DNA of 53,709 nucleotides from Candidatus Companilactobacillus pullicola (GCA_019116025.1 DXCM01000033.1:1-53709); one strand, 5' to 3'. Positions 34,376 to 40,610 are shown, counted from the first letter of the stretch. Program-made: numbers and translations. Notes: generated by a model not told the origin, from the sequence alone.

Positions 34376-34385
34376 TCCCCTCTCG

Positions 34386-34394
34386 TGGTATAAT
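34386..34394 (+). promoter_or_regulatory. Extended -10 promoter (rightward)
   Basis: TGGTATAAT is a full extended -10 element on the plus strand, ahead of a short plus-strand transcript with a terminator (34,429-34,463). One of four such elements in the early region. Confidence 0.45.
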
Positions 34395-34400
34395 TACCTT

Positions 34401-34463
34401 ATTAATTAATATAGTTATTAGCTAGTTTGTCGTTTGCCATAGCTGTGGTGAGCGACTTTTTTT
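34401..34463 (+). ncRNA. Putative antisense small RNA
   Basis: About 60 bases downstream of TGGTATAAT, ending in an 11-bp hairpin (GTCGTTTGCCA with TGGTGAGCGAC, three wobbles) and seven T. It contains no reading frame and is antisense to the end of the 62-residue leftward gene. The T tract is also coding (Lys codons) on the other strand, so chance is possible. Confidence 0.35.
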
Positions 34464-34590
34464 GTTCGTTCATTTCGCCAGCTAATCTAAGAAATTCATG
34501 TACGTGCCAGTGAGTAGGTTCACGATTAACTAGAACCCTCATCTGTCCGAATTGAATAGCTAAATCTACAAGTTTTTCTAATTCAGTCAT
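34402..34590 (-). CDS. 62-residue early protein, hypothetical
   Basis: A small helical protein (MTELEKLVDLAIQFGQMRVL start) with a TNREPTHW-like central part and several His. A GGAGG site precedes the ATG. It lies just before the Gp157-like gene. The end is overlapped on the other strand by a putative small RNA. No family recognised. Confidence 0.6.
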   Translation of the reverse strand: MTELEKLVDLAIQFGQMRVLVNREPTHWHVHEFLRLAGEMNEQKKSLTTAMANDKLANNYIN

Positions 34591-34602
34591 TCTATTGCCT
34601 CC

Positions 34603-34860
34603 TTATGAGTAGTAGTGTTCAAACTTTTCATATACATCAGTTCTAGCCTTGGACTTATCGATATCTAAATCATCACGATGGCATCGCAAATTATCAATTT
34701 GGTACTGATACGTTGGATCATCTATACCTTGTAAAGTGGCTAGGTATTGTTCTTCTTCAACATTTTCAATTTGTTCAGTCGTTCGTCCAATTTCTTCGCT
34801 AACTTTGGAGAGCTGGTCAACCGCTCTACTGATTGCTAAAACATCTTCATTCACTATCAT
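34603..34860 (-). CDS. 85-residue early protein, hypothetical
   Basis: Starts at ATG 34,860 (MIVNEDVLAISRAVDQL) with a GGGGGTGA site; the longer frame upstream overlaps the previous gene and is not used. Acidic, coiled-coil-like helix (KVSEEIGRTTEQIENVEEEQ). Overlaps the end of the preceding gene by 14 bases. Function unknown. Confidence 0.55.
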   Translation of the reverse strand: MIVNEDVLAISRAVDQLSKVSEEIGRTTEQIENVEEEQYLATLQGIDDPTYQYQIDNLRCHRDDLDIDKSKARTDVYEKFEHYYS

Positions 34861-35101
34861 TAATCTCACCCCCTTTAAATGAGCTGATGATTTTAACCCT
34901 GATTTCATCTCTAACTTCACGATTATATTCAATGGTTGTATTCATTCGCTCAATAGCACTTTCATAAGCTTGCTTATCGTCAGGATTGCTTGTGTGATAC
35001 TCTCTATCCTTTAGACTGTCTACTTGACCACTATAGTAACCAACGACATCACAGCTTAATTTATAAGCATCTAGTAGCTGGATAAATTCGGTTTTTGTCA
35101 T
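34847..35101 (-). CDS. 84-residue early protein, hypothetical
   Basis: A charged, helical protein (MTKTEFIQLLDAYKLSCDVV start, then IERMNTTIEYNREVRDEI). Its ATG overlaps the stop of the 35-residue gene upstream (ATGA), indicating coupled translation. No family recognised. Confidence 0.55.
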   Translation of the reverse strand: MTKTEFIQLLDAYKLSCDVVGYYSGQVDSLKDREYHTSNPDDKQAYESAIERMNTTIEYNREVRDEIRVKIISSFKGGEINDSE

Positions 35102-35205
35102 TTGTCTTCCTCCGTTAATTCATCGTCAACCATGACATCGTAAGGTTCAGTGTCGCGATTTGGATCGTATTTCTTGCTTGTGAAATCTGGGTAATCTCCG
35201 TTCAT
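35098..35205 (-). CDS. 35-residue acidic protein, hypothetical
   Basis: A short frame (MNGDYPDFTSKKYDPNRDTE start) with a GAGGAG site at good spacing and an ATGA overlap with the next gene. Very acidic C-terminus. Too small for domain assignment, but the translation signals support expression. Confidence 0.55.
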   Translation of the reverse strand: MNGDYPDFTSKKYDPNRDTEPYDVMVDDELTEEDK

Positions 35206-35219
35206 ATGGGTATCTCCTC

Positions 35220-35228
35220 TGATATAAT
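35220..35228 (+). promoter_or_regulatory. Extended -10 promoter for the rightward 106-residue gene
   Basis: TGATATAAT lies 27 bases ahead of the ATG at 35,255. No good -35 is visible, as usual for extended -10 promoters. It opposes the leftward early transcript. Confidence 0.5.
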
Positions 35229-35254
35229 TTTCCTTGAGAAAGGAAGTGATAATA

Positions 35255-35575
35255 ATGGAACTTTCTAAAGAACAAATGAAATTGTTAAAACAAGTTAAAG
35301 AAAATAGTATTAATACTGATCCGGACTACTATTACAACAATCAAATACTTCAAGATTTAATGTATAAAGATGAATTAATCCTTGCGACAATGGAATGGGA
35401 TGATAATAAAGAGACACTGTATCCCACATCTTATGTACTAACCGTAGATGGTAAAAATGAATTATCTAAAGCGATTGAAAAACGTAAGAATCATTGGAAG
35501 GATAAAATTCTTTATCCAATAATAACTGGAACAGTAACTGGTGTTATTGGTTATTTACTTGGTAAATTTGGCTAG
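35255..35575 (+). CDS. Winged-helix-like protein with C-terminal membrane helix
   Basis: A 106-residue protein from ATG 35,255 (AAAGGAAG site). The first 75 residues look like a small winged helix (QILQDLMYKDELI, then TSYVLTVDGKNELSKAI as strand-turn-helix). A basic linker (KRKNHWKDK) leads to one transmembrane helix (about 88-104). It lies on the opposite strand to the surrounding early genes, with its own promoter. It resembles the 118-residue gene at 36,431 in plan. Probably expressed from the prophage; superinfection exclusion or another lysogen trait is a guess. Confidence 0.65.
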   Translation: MELSKEQMKLLKQVKENSINTDPDYYYNNQILQDLMYKDELILATMEWDDNKETLYPTSYVLTVDGKNELSKAIEKRKNHWKDKILYPIITGTVTGVIGYLLGKFG

Positions 35576-35647
35576 TAGATAGCCTAAAATCAACCATATT
35601 ATTCCCGATATTATGCTTGGTAACACTTTGCTTAATTTATTTTTCAT
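35555..35647 (-). CDS. 30-residue single-span membrane peptide
   Basis: A tiny frame with an excellent AGGAGG site (spacing 7-8) from ATG 35,647. It codes for a basic start and one membrane helix with SIISGIIWLILGYLLAKF. It overlaps the 3' end of the rightward gene by 21 bases, tail to tail. In size and plan it is like small hydrophobic toxins or phage membrane effectors. Unknown. Confidence 0.5.
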   Translation of the reverse strand: MKNKLSKVLPSIISGIIWLILGYLLAKFTK

Positions 35648-35659
35648 ATGGTTACCTCC

Positions 35660-35821
35660 TCATAAGTGAATTTCAATTCTTTGAGAACCATCGCTTACCA
35701 CGAGATCAATGGAGTTCGGAAAATGATGAAACTCCTTCTCATATGTTTTCATAATATATTGACTAACTTTATCCCAATCGTCATTGAATTCCTTACTACT
35801 ATCTATTAGTTCTTTCTTCAT
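35660..35821 (-). CDS. 53-residue early protein, hypothetical
   Basis: A small acidic protein (MKKELIDSSKEFNDDWDKVS start) with a GGAGA site. Its ATG overlaps the stop of the upstream gene. The end has a beta-like IDLVVSDGSQRIEIHL. No family recognised. Confidence 0.5.
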   Translation of the reverse strand: MKKELIDSSKEFNDDWDKVSQYIMKTYEKEFHHFPNSIDLVVSDGSQRIEIHL

Positions 35822-35961
35822 TTAATATTCTCCATTACAGCCACTACAATCCAGCAAAGTACTGATATTCCTTGTAAAATCATTCCTACTACTTCCCAGT
35901 CAAAATCGAAATCTCTAAGCCACTCATGTATTCCTGTGATGGCTTTTTTTAATGCACTCAT
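35818..35961 (-). CDS. 47-residue membrane protein, hypothetical
   Basis: Starts at ATG 35,961 with AGGAGGG. An acidic amphipathic part (HEWLRDFDFDWEVV) is followed by one hydrophobic helix (MILQGISVLCWIVVAVM). Couples to the next gene by ATGA. Early-region small membrane protein; role unknown. Confidence 0.5.
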   Translation of the reverse strand: MSALKKAITGIHEWLRDFDFDWEVVGMILQGISVLCWIVVAVMENIK

Positions 35962-35972
35962 AACATCCCTCC

Positions 35973-36107
35973 TTACATATAAAAGTCTGTATATTTATGT
36001 AAAAACTTACTGAAATTATCGCCAATCATCATGTATATGGTTAAAGTGACAATCGCAATTATTGCTACTGGCACCCACACGATTGCTGGTATTGATATGC
36101 TTCTCAT
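35973..36107 (-). CDS. 44-residue membrane protein, hypothetical
   Basis: Starts at ATG 36,107 after a GGGAG site. Residues 5-26 form one hydrophobic helix (IPAIVWVPVAIIAIVTLTIY); the rest is polar with Lys and Asp. Part of a run of tiny early membrane proteins. Function unknown. Confidence 0.5.
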   Translation of the reverse strand: MRSISIPAIVWVPVAIIAIVTLTIYMMIGDNFSKFLHKYTDFYM

Positions 36108-36135
36108 AAAACTCGCTCCCACACTTGTTTTTTTT

Positions 36136-36363
36136 TTATAAATCTTTAATGTAATCGTCTATTTCATTCGGATCATAAAGTTTGGTTCCTTGTGCTAAGT
36201 GATATGGCAAGTTTGGCAAAATTGCTCGTCTTGTACTATCAGCCATATTTAAATAACCTGGTAAATCCTTGCTGCGTAGCCATCGTTTAGGTGTCACAGC
36301 CTGTACGAACTCTTGAAACTGTCGTTCGCTTAGTAAAATTTCAATTGGTTTAATTTCTTCCAT
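36136..36363 (-). CDS. Small DNA-binding protein, MerR/excisionase-like HTH
   Basis: A 75-residue protein. After a 26-residue start it has WLRSKDLPGYLNMADSTRRA, an excisionase/AlpA-type winged helix, ending with LYDPNEIDDYIK. A GGAGGT site precedes the ATG. Its position near the switch would suit an excisionase or a regulator of excision. Family assignment is by pattern only. Confidence 0.6.
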   Translation of the reverse strand: MEEIKPIEILLSERQFQEFVQAVTPKRWLRSKDLPGYLNMADSTRRAILPNLPYHLAQGTKLYDPNEIDDYIKDL

Positions 36364-36386
36364 TGGTTAGACCTCCTTTTTCTCAA

Positions 36387-36395
36387 TGCTATAAT
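36387..36395 (+). promoter_or_regulatory. Extended -10 promoter for the rightward 118-residue gene
   Basis: TGCTATAAT, followed by TTTATTAATTAA, lies 36 bases ahead of the ATG at 36,431. TTAGAC is present 17 bases upstream as a weak -35. Confidence 0.55.
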
Positions 36396-36430
36396 TTTAT
36401 TAATTAACCTAAATATGAGGAAAAATAATT

Positions 36431-36787
36431 ATGGAACAAAAATTAGATATAGCATCTATTAGAATCATGAATTACATCGTTTCTGAAACCAAAAATGGAA
36501 ATAAACCTAATGCACTTGATATTAGAAAAAAATTTCCAAAATATGATGATCAATTAAATTTGGAATATTTATATAGACTTGGTTACATTGATTCCATTAA
36601 CGGATTTTTTTCTGGTTTTCTGACAGCAACTGGGATATACGGGTTTCGTCCAACTGCTAAGTTAATGAAATTTTTTGAATCTTGGAAAACTACATTAGTT
36701 CTTTTCTTTTTAAAAAGTATTCTTGTTCCAGTAGCGGTAACTGTAATTACTACACTTCTTATTCTTTTATTGAATTTAAAAAAATAA
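36431..36787 (+). CDS. Winged-helix-like protein with C-terminal membrane helix
   Basis: A 118-residue protein with a GAGGAAAA site. Residues 1-75 look like a winged helix (IMNYIVSETKNGNKPNALDI, then a YLYRLGYID turn and FLTATGIYGFRPTAKL). Residues 90-114 form a long transmembrane helix, ending in LKK. It is on the opposite strand to its neighbours and has its own promoter. The plan matches the gene at 35,255. Likely a moron expressed in the lysogen. Confidence 0.65.
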   Translation: MEQKLDIASIRIMNYIVSETKNGNKPNALDIRKKFPKYDDQLNLEYLYRLGYIDSINGFFSGFLTATGIYGFRPTAKLMKFFESWKTTLVLFFLKSILVPVAVTVITTLLILLLNLKK

Positions 36788-36886
36788 GAAAAACATCATC
36801 AAAAGTAAAATTATTATTATTCCTATTTCAATAAACGGATAAAATACTATGAAAATTGCCCATATCCAGCCTTTAAGGTTATCCAT
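36776..36886 (-). CDS. 36-residue membrane peptide
   Basis: Starts at ATG 36,886 with a GGAGGT site. Nearly all hydrophobic: IWAIFIVFYPFIEIGIIII then a second Leu/Met/Phe-rich stretch. It follows the antirepressor gene closely and overlaps the rightward gene's end by 12 bases, tail to tail. Same arrangement as 35,555-35,647. Confidence 0.5.
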   Translation of the reverse strand: MDNLKGWIWAIFIVFYPFIEIGIIIILLLMMFFLFF

Positions 36887-36889
36887 TGT

Positions 36890-37672
36890 TTATACCTCCA
36901 TGAGTTGTTCAATCGCAGGATAAATATTGTGCTGCTTAAGGATTTCATATAACCCTAAACGACCTTTTTGCGTCCATTTAGTATTAAGAACAGCTTTTTC
37001 CGTGCCATCTTTTCGTTTAACCATTGTTGTATCTGAATGAGTCCAACCGTTATGTTGATATTTAGAATAAAGCAACCACGTTTTACCTTGTTTATACTGA
37101 ATTCCAAGTTCATGAAGTTTAGCATTCATCTCTCTACCACTCATCCCGTAATCTTTGGCGATAATTGTGATGGTTACTAATGATGGATTAGCAAGAACTT
37201 TGTCATAATAAGTAACTTTTGGTCTGTCTTCCGCAACTTGCTGTTCAGCAATCAATCTACCTTCGCGTTCTGTTTTTAGCTGTGTGGCTAACTTAATTAG
37301 GTAATCTGGATCAGTTAACGTTTGCTCAATTGCGGAATCAGTTAAGTAAGCACCATGCTTTCTGATAGTTGGTAGGACTTCTGATGTTACCCAATCTTGA
37401 AACTTTTCAGCCGTTGCGTTATTAGCCTTAATTGCTAACTTATAAAATTGTGGTTCAGTGATAAAATCGCCTTTTGAAATACGGGCGCCACTTTTGGCGC
37501 TACTAAGATAGGAATTTAAACGTGCCCATCTAACTTTAGTAGTTCCTTTAGAGGTATCGACAATTCCTAACCCAATTGCTACTCTTTCAGCATCAAATTC
37601 GATATCCCCATTTTCATTAGTTCTAACTGGTAATTTGATATCACCATTTGTAAATTCTTGTAAATTGTTCAT
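36890..37672 (-). CDS. Phage antirepressor (Bro-N/KilAC)
   Basis: A 260-residue protein. Residues 1-110 resemble a Bro-N or related antirepressor domain (ARLNSYLSSAKSGARISKGD, EPQFYKLAIKANNATAEKFQ, then DWVTSEVLPTIRKHGAYL). Residues 145-255 are the KilAC/ANT domain (ITIIAKDYGMSGREMNAKLH, then GRLGLYEILKQ). It would counter the repressor or control early genes. It follows the Cro-like gene and belongs to the leftward operon. Confidence 0.85.
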   Translation of the reverse strand: MNNLQEFTNGDIKLPVRTNENGDIEFDAERVAIGLGIVDTSKGTTKVRWARLNSYLSSAKSGARISKGDFITEPQFYKLAIKANNATAEKFQDWVTSEVLPTIRKHGAYLTDSAIEQTLTDPDYLIKLATQLKTEREGRLIAEQQVAEDRPKVTYYDKVLANPSLVTITIIAKDYGMSGREMNAKLHELGIQYKQGKTWLLYSKYQHNGWTHSDTTMVKRKDGTEKAVLNTKWTQKGRLGLYEILKQHNIYPAIEQLMEV

Positions 37673-37690
37673 TACTTCTTACCTTCTTTT

Positions 37691-37894
37691 TTATAGATTT
37701 AAAACTCTTGCTACTTGTTCGCGTAACTCACGTGACTTGGGTGTCATGTCGCCTTTAATGGCTCTATTTAATTGCTGTGGATTAGCATGAATCAATTCAG
37801 CTAACTCTTTTTGAGTCATATCTCGATTAAGCAATGCGATCTTAATTGATCGTTCAATATCATGCGCTACCTTTGCGAATTGTTGTTCTGGCAT
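37691..37894 (-). CDS. Cro-like XRE-family regulator
   Basis: A 67-residue helix-turn-helix protein. The HTH is DMTQKELAELIHANPQQLNR with IKGDMTPKSRELRE after it. A GGAGCT site precedes the ATG. Position just ahead of the antirepressor in the leftward transcript fits a Cro role against the rightward repressor. Function in the switch is inferred. Confidence 0.7.
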   Translation of the reverse strand: MPEQQFAKVAHDIERSIKIALLNRDMTQKELAELIHANPQQLNRAIKGDMTPKSRELREQVARVLNL

Positions 37895-37913
37895 ATAATC
37901 AGCTCCTTTCTAT

Positions 37914-37922
37914 TGTTATAAT
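37914..37922 (+). promoter_or_regulatory. Extended -10 promoter for the rightward 66-residue gene
   Basis: TGTTATAAT, followed by TTGATTAATT, lies about 34 bases ahead of the ATG at 37,956. It is immediately next to the Cro-like gene's start, in the opposite direction. Confidence 0.5.
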
Positions 37923-37955
37923 TTGATTAATTCATATATATTCGAGGTGAAAATA

Positions 37956-38156
37956 ATGGATAATGAACAACGTGCCCATGATTTAGCGCTGGCATATATT
38001 CAGGCGGATATCAATAGCCTATCTGGCGTTGAACGAACCGAAGAGAAACTTTCCATTTTGCATAATGCTGGTTCTAACACTAAGGAAGCCAATCTAATAG
38101 ACTCTTATAATCATTTATATGATTCTATTTTGAAGAGTCTGAATGATCGCCATTAA
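37956..38156 (+). CDS. 66-residue rightward protein, hypothetical
   Basis: Starts at ATG 37,956 (GAGGTGA site). A helical, acidic soluble protein (MDNEQRAHDLALAYIQADIN start; HNAGSNTKEANLIDSYNHLY). It opposes the leftward early operon and overlaps the 76-residue gene's end by 32 bases. Likely expressed in the lysogen, role unknown. Confidence 0.6.
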   Translation: MDNEQRAHDLALAYIQADINSLSGVERTEEKLSILHNAGSNTKEANLIDSYNHLYDSILKSLNDRH

Positions 38157-38355
38157 ATGCTTTCAAAACATCTTTTCTAGTGAGTGGTTTACGATCTTCA
38201 CGAATTTGTTTCAAGACGGTCAATATGTCATCTAGTTTCGAAATCATAATGATTTCGGAGCTTTTTTTATCTAATAATCTATTTATCGTGATTGTCGCTT
38301 CTTTTAACGAACTAGTTAATACATCTATAATCTTCAAATACTTATTTTCATCCAT
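38125..38355 (-). CDS. 76-residue early protein, hypothetical
   Basis: The first leftward gene from the switch, with an AGGAGGT site at ideal spacing. Charged and helical (MDENKYLKIIDVLTSSLKEA start, IREDRKPLTRKDVLKAFNGD). It has no clear HTH. Its end overlaps the rightward gene's end. It would be the first product made when the leftward promoter fires. Confidence 0.65.
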   Translation of the reverse strand: MDENKYLKIIDVLTSSLKEATITINRLLDKKSSEIIMISKLDDILTVLKQIREDRKPLTRKDVLKAFNGDHSDSSK

Positions 38356-38394
38356 ATTTCCTACCTCCTTTACTGTTATTTTTTCATCAAGTTA

Positions 38395-38423
38395 TTGACA
38401 AATTATTAGACTAAGTCTAATAT
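38395..38423 (+). promoter_or_regulatory. Rightward lysogeny promoter
   Basis: TTGACA, 17-base spacer, TAATAT. The operator (38,405-38,421) fills the spacer. It points to the repressor gene at 38,615, giving a leader of about 185 bases. Confidence 0.65.
38405..38421. promoter_or_regulatory. Operator 1
   Basis: ATTAGACT-A-AGTCTAAT, a perfect odd palindrome of 17 bases. Same unit as at 38,533-38,549 and 38,566-38,582; likely bound by the CI-like repressor and/or the Cro-like protein. Confidence 0.7.
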
Positions 38424-38529
38424 TAAGGCATAACAAATAAGCAATTTAAACCTTATTACTACCGCAATTCTCGCCAAAGTATTGTATCGGTGGTCGTGTG
38501 TTTTTGTTGCTCAATTACTTGATGAATTA

Positions 38530-38558
38530 ATAATAAGACTAAGTCTAAAAAAATGCAA
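38530..38558 (-). promoter_or_regulatory. Leftward early promoter
   Basis: Minus-strand TTGCAT, 17-base spacer, TATTAT. Operator 2 fills the spacer. It points to the 76-residue gene with a leader of about 170 bases, so the two leaders overlap in antisense. Confidence 0.6.
38533..38549. promoter_or_regulatory. Operator 2
   Basis: ATAAGACTAAGTCTAAA, with the core AGACTAAGTCT identical to operator 1. It lies between -35 and -10 of the leftward promoter. Confidence 0.7.
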
Positions 38559-38565
38559 GTATATT

Positions 38566-38582
38566 TTTAGTCTAAGTCTAAT
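38566..38582. promoter_or_regulatory. Operator 3 (imperfect)
   Basis: TTTAGTCTAAGTCTAAT differs from operator 1 at two positions. It lies just upstream of the leftward -35 and about 33 bases ahead of the repressor ATG. Confidence 0.6.
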
Positions 38583-38614
38583 TATTAGTCGTCATATATT
38601 GGAGAAAGCCTATT

Positions 38615-38950
38615 ATGACAACTTTAGATAGAATTAAAAAAATTTCAAAGCAAAAAGGTTTTAGCCTTACAAAAGTGAACGATATGGCTAATTTAGGTAC
38701 CAACACTATATATTCATGGAAACATAAAGAGCCTGGAATTAATAATCTTAAGGCTGTTGCTAACGTTTTAAATGTATCTGTGGATTACCTTTTGGGAAAA
38801 ACTGATGATCCAAGTACTAGTTCTAAGCCTAAAAAAGTAGATATTAAGGATGTCATGCAAGATGACTACACCATCATGAGCTATGGTGGTAGAGAAATAC
38901 CACCAGAAGAATTAGAAATGATTAGACGTATCTTAGATGGGGGAAAATAA
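38615..38950 (+). CDS. CI-like repressor, XRE family
   Basis: A 111-residue protein with a HTH_3 domain (FSLTKVNDMANLGTNTIYSW, then VANVLNVSVDYLLGK) and a short acidic C-terminus (PPEELEMIRRILDGG). No peptidase-like repressor domain is present, so it is not self-cleaving. Inactivation presumably depends on the ImmA-like peptidase next to it. The GGAGA site and operators upstream fit autoregulation. Confidence 0.85.
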   Translation: MTTLDRIKKISKQKGFSLTKVNDMANLGTNTIYSWKHKEPGINNLKAVANVLNVSVDYLLGKTDDPSTSSKPKKVDIKDVMQDDYTIMSYGGREIPPEELEMIRRILDGGK

Positions 38951-38953
38951 TGT

Positions 38954-39349
38954 ATGAGCGATGTTACAACTTATTTACTGAATTACGCACTAGATCACCA
39001 CATAGGATTTGAACTACTTAATGGAATTGATTCTGATTGGCCTTCTGTGGCTATACCTGAACGCAATATGATGTTCATTAACGCTAATTGGTACAAACAA
39101 GAAGAACTACCAATGGTGGTAGCTCATGAAATTGGTCATATGCTTAACGGTGATTCTTGCTATATGTATGACCATTCAAATACTGGAAAAATTAGTTCTG
39201 AGGGAGCTGCTAATAAGGTAGCAATCGATTTACTACTACAGTATTGCCGTGATAATGATATTCACTTTAATAGTTATATTATGTTCATTCAACAATTCTG
39301 TATTCCATTAAAATATGAATACATTGTCAAAAAGAAATGGGCGGCTTAA
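38954..39349 (+). CDS. ImmA/IrrE family metallopeptidase
   Basis: A 131-residue protein with the zinc motif HEIGH (residues about 58-62) in VVAHEIGHML. ImmA-type proteases cleave the partner repressor when DNA damage or another signal arrives, as in ICEBs1. It lies four bases after the repressor and is surely cotranscribed. Confidence 0.85.
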   Translation: MSDVTTYLLNYALDHHIGFELLNGIDSDWPSVAIPERNMMFINANWYKQEELPMVVAHEIGHMLNGDSCYMYDHSNTGKISSEGAANKVAIDLLLQYCRDNDIHFNSYIMFIQQFCIPLKYEYIVKKKWAA

Positions 39350-39368
39350 CTTTTAATACATCCTTTTC

Positions 39369-39377
39369 TGATATACT
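39369..39377 (+). promoter_or_regulatory. Possible extended -10 promoter for the secreted protein gene
   Basis: TGATATACT lies about 37 bases ahead of the ATG at 39,414, suggesting separate expression from the repressor operon. Resembles the promoter at 35,220. Confidence 0.4.
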
Positions 39378-39413
39378 TATACTGATCAAATATATATATT
39401 TATGGGGGAAATT

Positions 39414-39905
39414 ATGAAAAAGTATAAAAAAATATTAATTACGGGTATGGCTATATTAGCGAGTACAACAGCTAGTTTAGAAACCATATCAGCGATAAAT
39501 GTTTATGCGTCAAATGATACTAGAACAGTTAAAAAGTTGTCACCAAATTCTGATTATCCAAATATTAAATCTAAATTTGATGTAACAAATATGACTCAAT
39601 ATTCGGATGATGACCTATTCGGTGCTGTTACATTAAATAAGTTCTATGTAAAAAGTGTGGGTGCTGATCCAATGAAACAATATCATGTATTGCTAACGCC
39701 CACTAAACATAGCAGCCAATACTTCTTACTAGTTACAAAATCCAAGAAGAAAATTCGTTTACACGATAAATTGACCGCTCAAGTTGCTTTGAATGGTTCA
39801 AGTAAAATTAATGATGCTCAAATAAATTCAGGAATTAGTGAAAGCTATTCAGGTAAACATGTTATTTTAACAATGCCTGATAAAATTGCTGTCTATCACA
39901 AATAA
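39414..39905 (+). CDS. Secreted protein, possible lysogenic conversion factor
   Basis: About 163 residues from ATG 39,414, the ATG twelve bases earlier being inside the GGGGGA site. Signal peptide: basic start (MKKYKKILITGMAILAST) with a likely cut near VYAS-ND. The mature part is soluble and rich in Lys/Asp and beta strands (FYVKSVGADPMKQYHVLLTP). No catalytic motif is seen. Its place between repressor and integrase is typical of genes expressed by the prophage. Confidence 0.6.
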   Translation: MKKYKKILITGMAILASTTASLETISAINVYASNDTRTVKKLSPNSDYPNIKSKFDVTNMTQYSDDDLFGAVTLNKFYVKSVGADPMKQYHVLLTPTKHSSQYFLLVTKSKKKIRLHDKLTAQVALNGSSKINDAQINSGISESYSGKHVILTMPDKIAVYHK

Positions 39906-39923
39906 TGTTAAGGGGAGATTATT

Positions 39924-40130
39924 GTGAATGATGATGAAAAACGAAAATATGAAGTAACAAAAAAGGCATATAAAGATGGTCGTGCTGAATATGAAAACAA
40001 AATAAATCGCGGTGGATGCTTTCTTATGATTGCAATATTTGCTCCAATATTTGCAATTACGATGTTCCATAGTGGACTTCTGGCGTTGGCTATATTTGTT
40101 ATTTTTCTTTATCTAGCATTTAAAAAATAA
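39924..40130 (+). CDS. Small membrane protein
   Basis: A 68-residue protein from GTG 39,924 (AGGGGAG site). A charged start (NDDEKRKYEVTKKAYKDGRA) leads to a hydrophobic C-terminal half with two possible spans (CFLMIAIFAPIFAITMF; LALAIFVIFLYLAF). Coexpressed with the secreted protein upstream. Function unknown. Confidence 0.55.
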   Translation: MNDDEKRKYEVTKKAYKDGRAEYENKINRGGCFLMIAIFAPIFAITMFHSGLLALAIFVIFLYLAFKK

Positions 40131-40204
40131 ATCTAAGTCTCAAGTAGGCTTTCAGTCCAAATACTGAACGACATTAAAAGCTGAAAACAAAGGGGAAATT
40201 TATA

Positions 40205-40570
40205 ATGATAAGCTCATATAAAAAATTCTGGAATAATATTTTTAATTTTTCAAGCACTAGTTCTCGCTCTGATTATTGGTGGCCAGTAATCATAAATTAT
40301 ATCTTGTCTGGTTTGATTATTAGCATCATTCAAAAAATGATGGGGCACCCAATTGAGGACATATATAACCTCACCGATTTGACAGCAAACTGGGCACTTT
40401 ATATTATAAGTATCATCGTTTGGATAGGAACATTTACAGTAAAGGTTCGTAGATTACATGACACCGATCGTTCAGGCTGGTGGTTATTAATCGATTTGAT
40501 TCCAGTAATCGGTACAATTTGGTTCTTTATATTAATGATATTACCTTCAAAAAGAAGCCGTTGGAACTAA
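40205..40570 (+). CDS. DUF805 family membrane protein
   Basis: A 121-residue inner-membrane protein with the DUF805 pattern: SRSDYWWPVIINY near the start, then VRRLHDTDRSGWWLL and a C-terminal span ending MILPSKRSRWN. Three or four transmembrane helices. DUF805 genes are often in phage and mobile DNA; the role is unknown. A strong terminator follows. Confidence 0.8.
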   Translation: MISSYKKFWNNIFNFSSTSSRSDYWWPVIINYILSGLIISIIQKMMGHPIEDIYNLTDLTANWALYIISIIVWIGTFTVKVRRLHDTDRSGWWLLIDLIPVIGTIWFFILMILPSKRSRWN

Positions 40571-40577
40571 ATAATTG

Positions 40578-40610
40578 TAAATAAGTCTCACCGTAGGCTT
40601 ATTTATTTTT
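40578..40610 (+). terminator. Terminator after the DUF805 gene
   Basis: TAAATAAGTCT-CACCGT-AGGCTTATTTA forms an 11-bp stem with one wobble, followed by five T. It separates the lysogeny block from the integrase gene. Confidence 0.75.

Noticed and set aside
34603-34932. Long version of the 85-residue protein starting at 34,932
   Set aside because: It overlaps the previous gene strongly; the ATG at 34,860 has a good GGGGGTGA site.
38180-38398. Plus-strand frame of 72 codons opposite the 76-residue gene
   Set aside because: The minus frame has a strong ribosome site at ideal spacing; the plus one has none.
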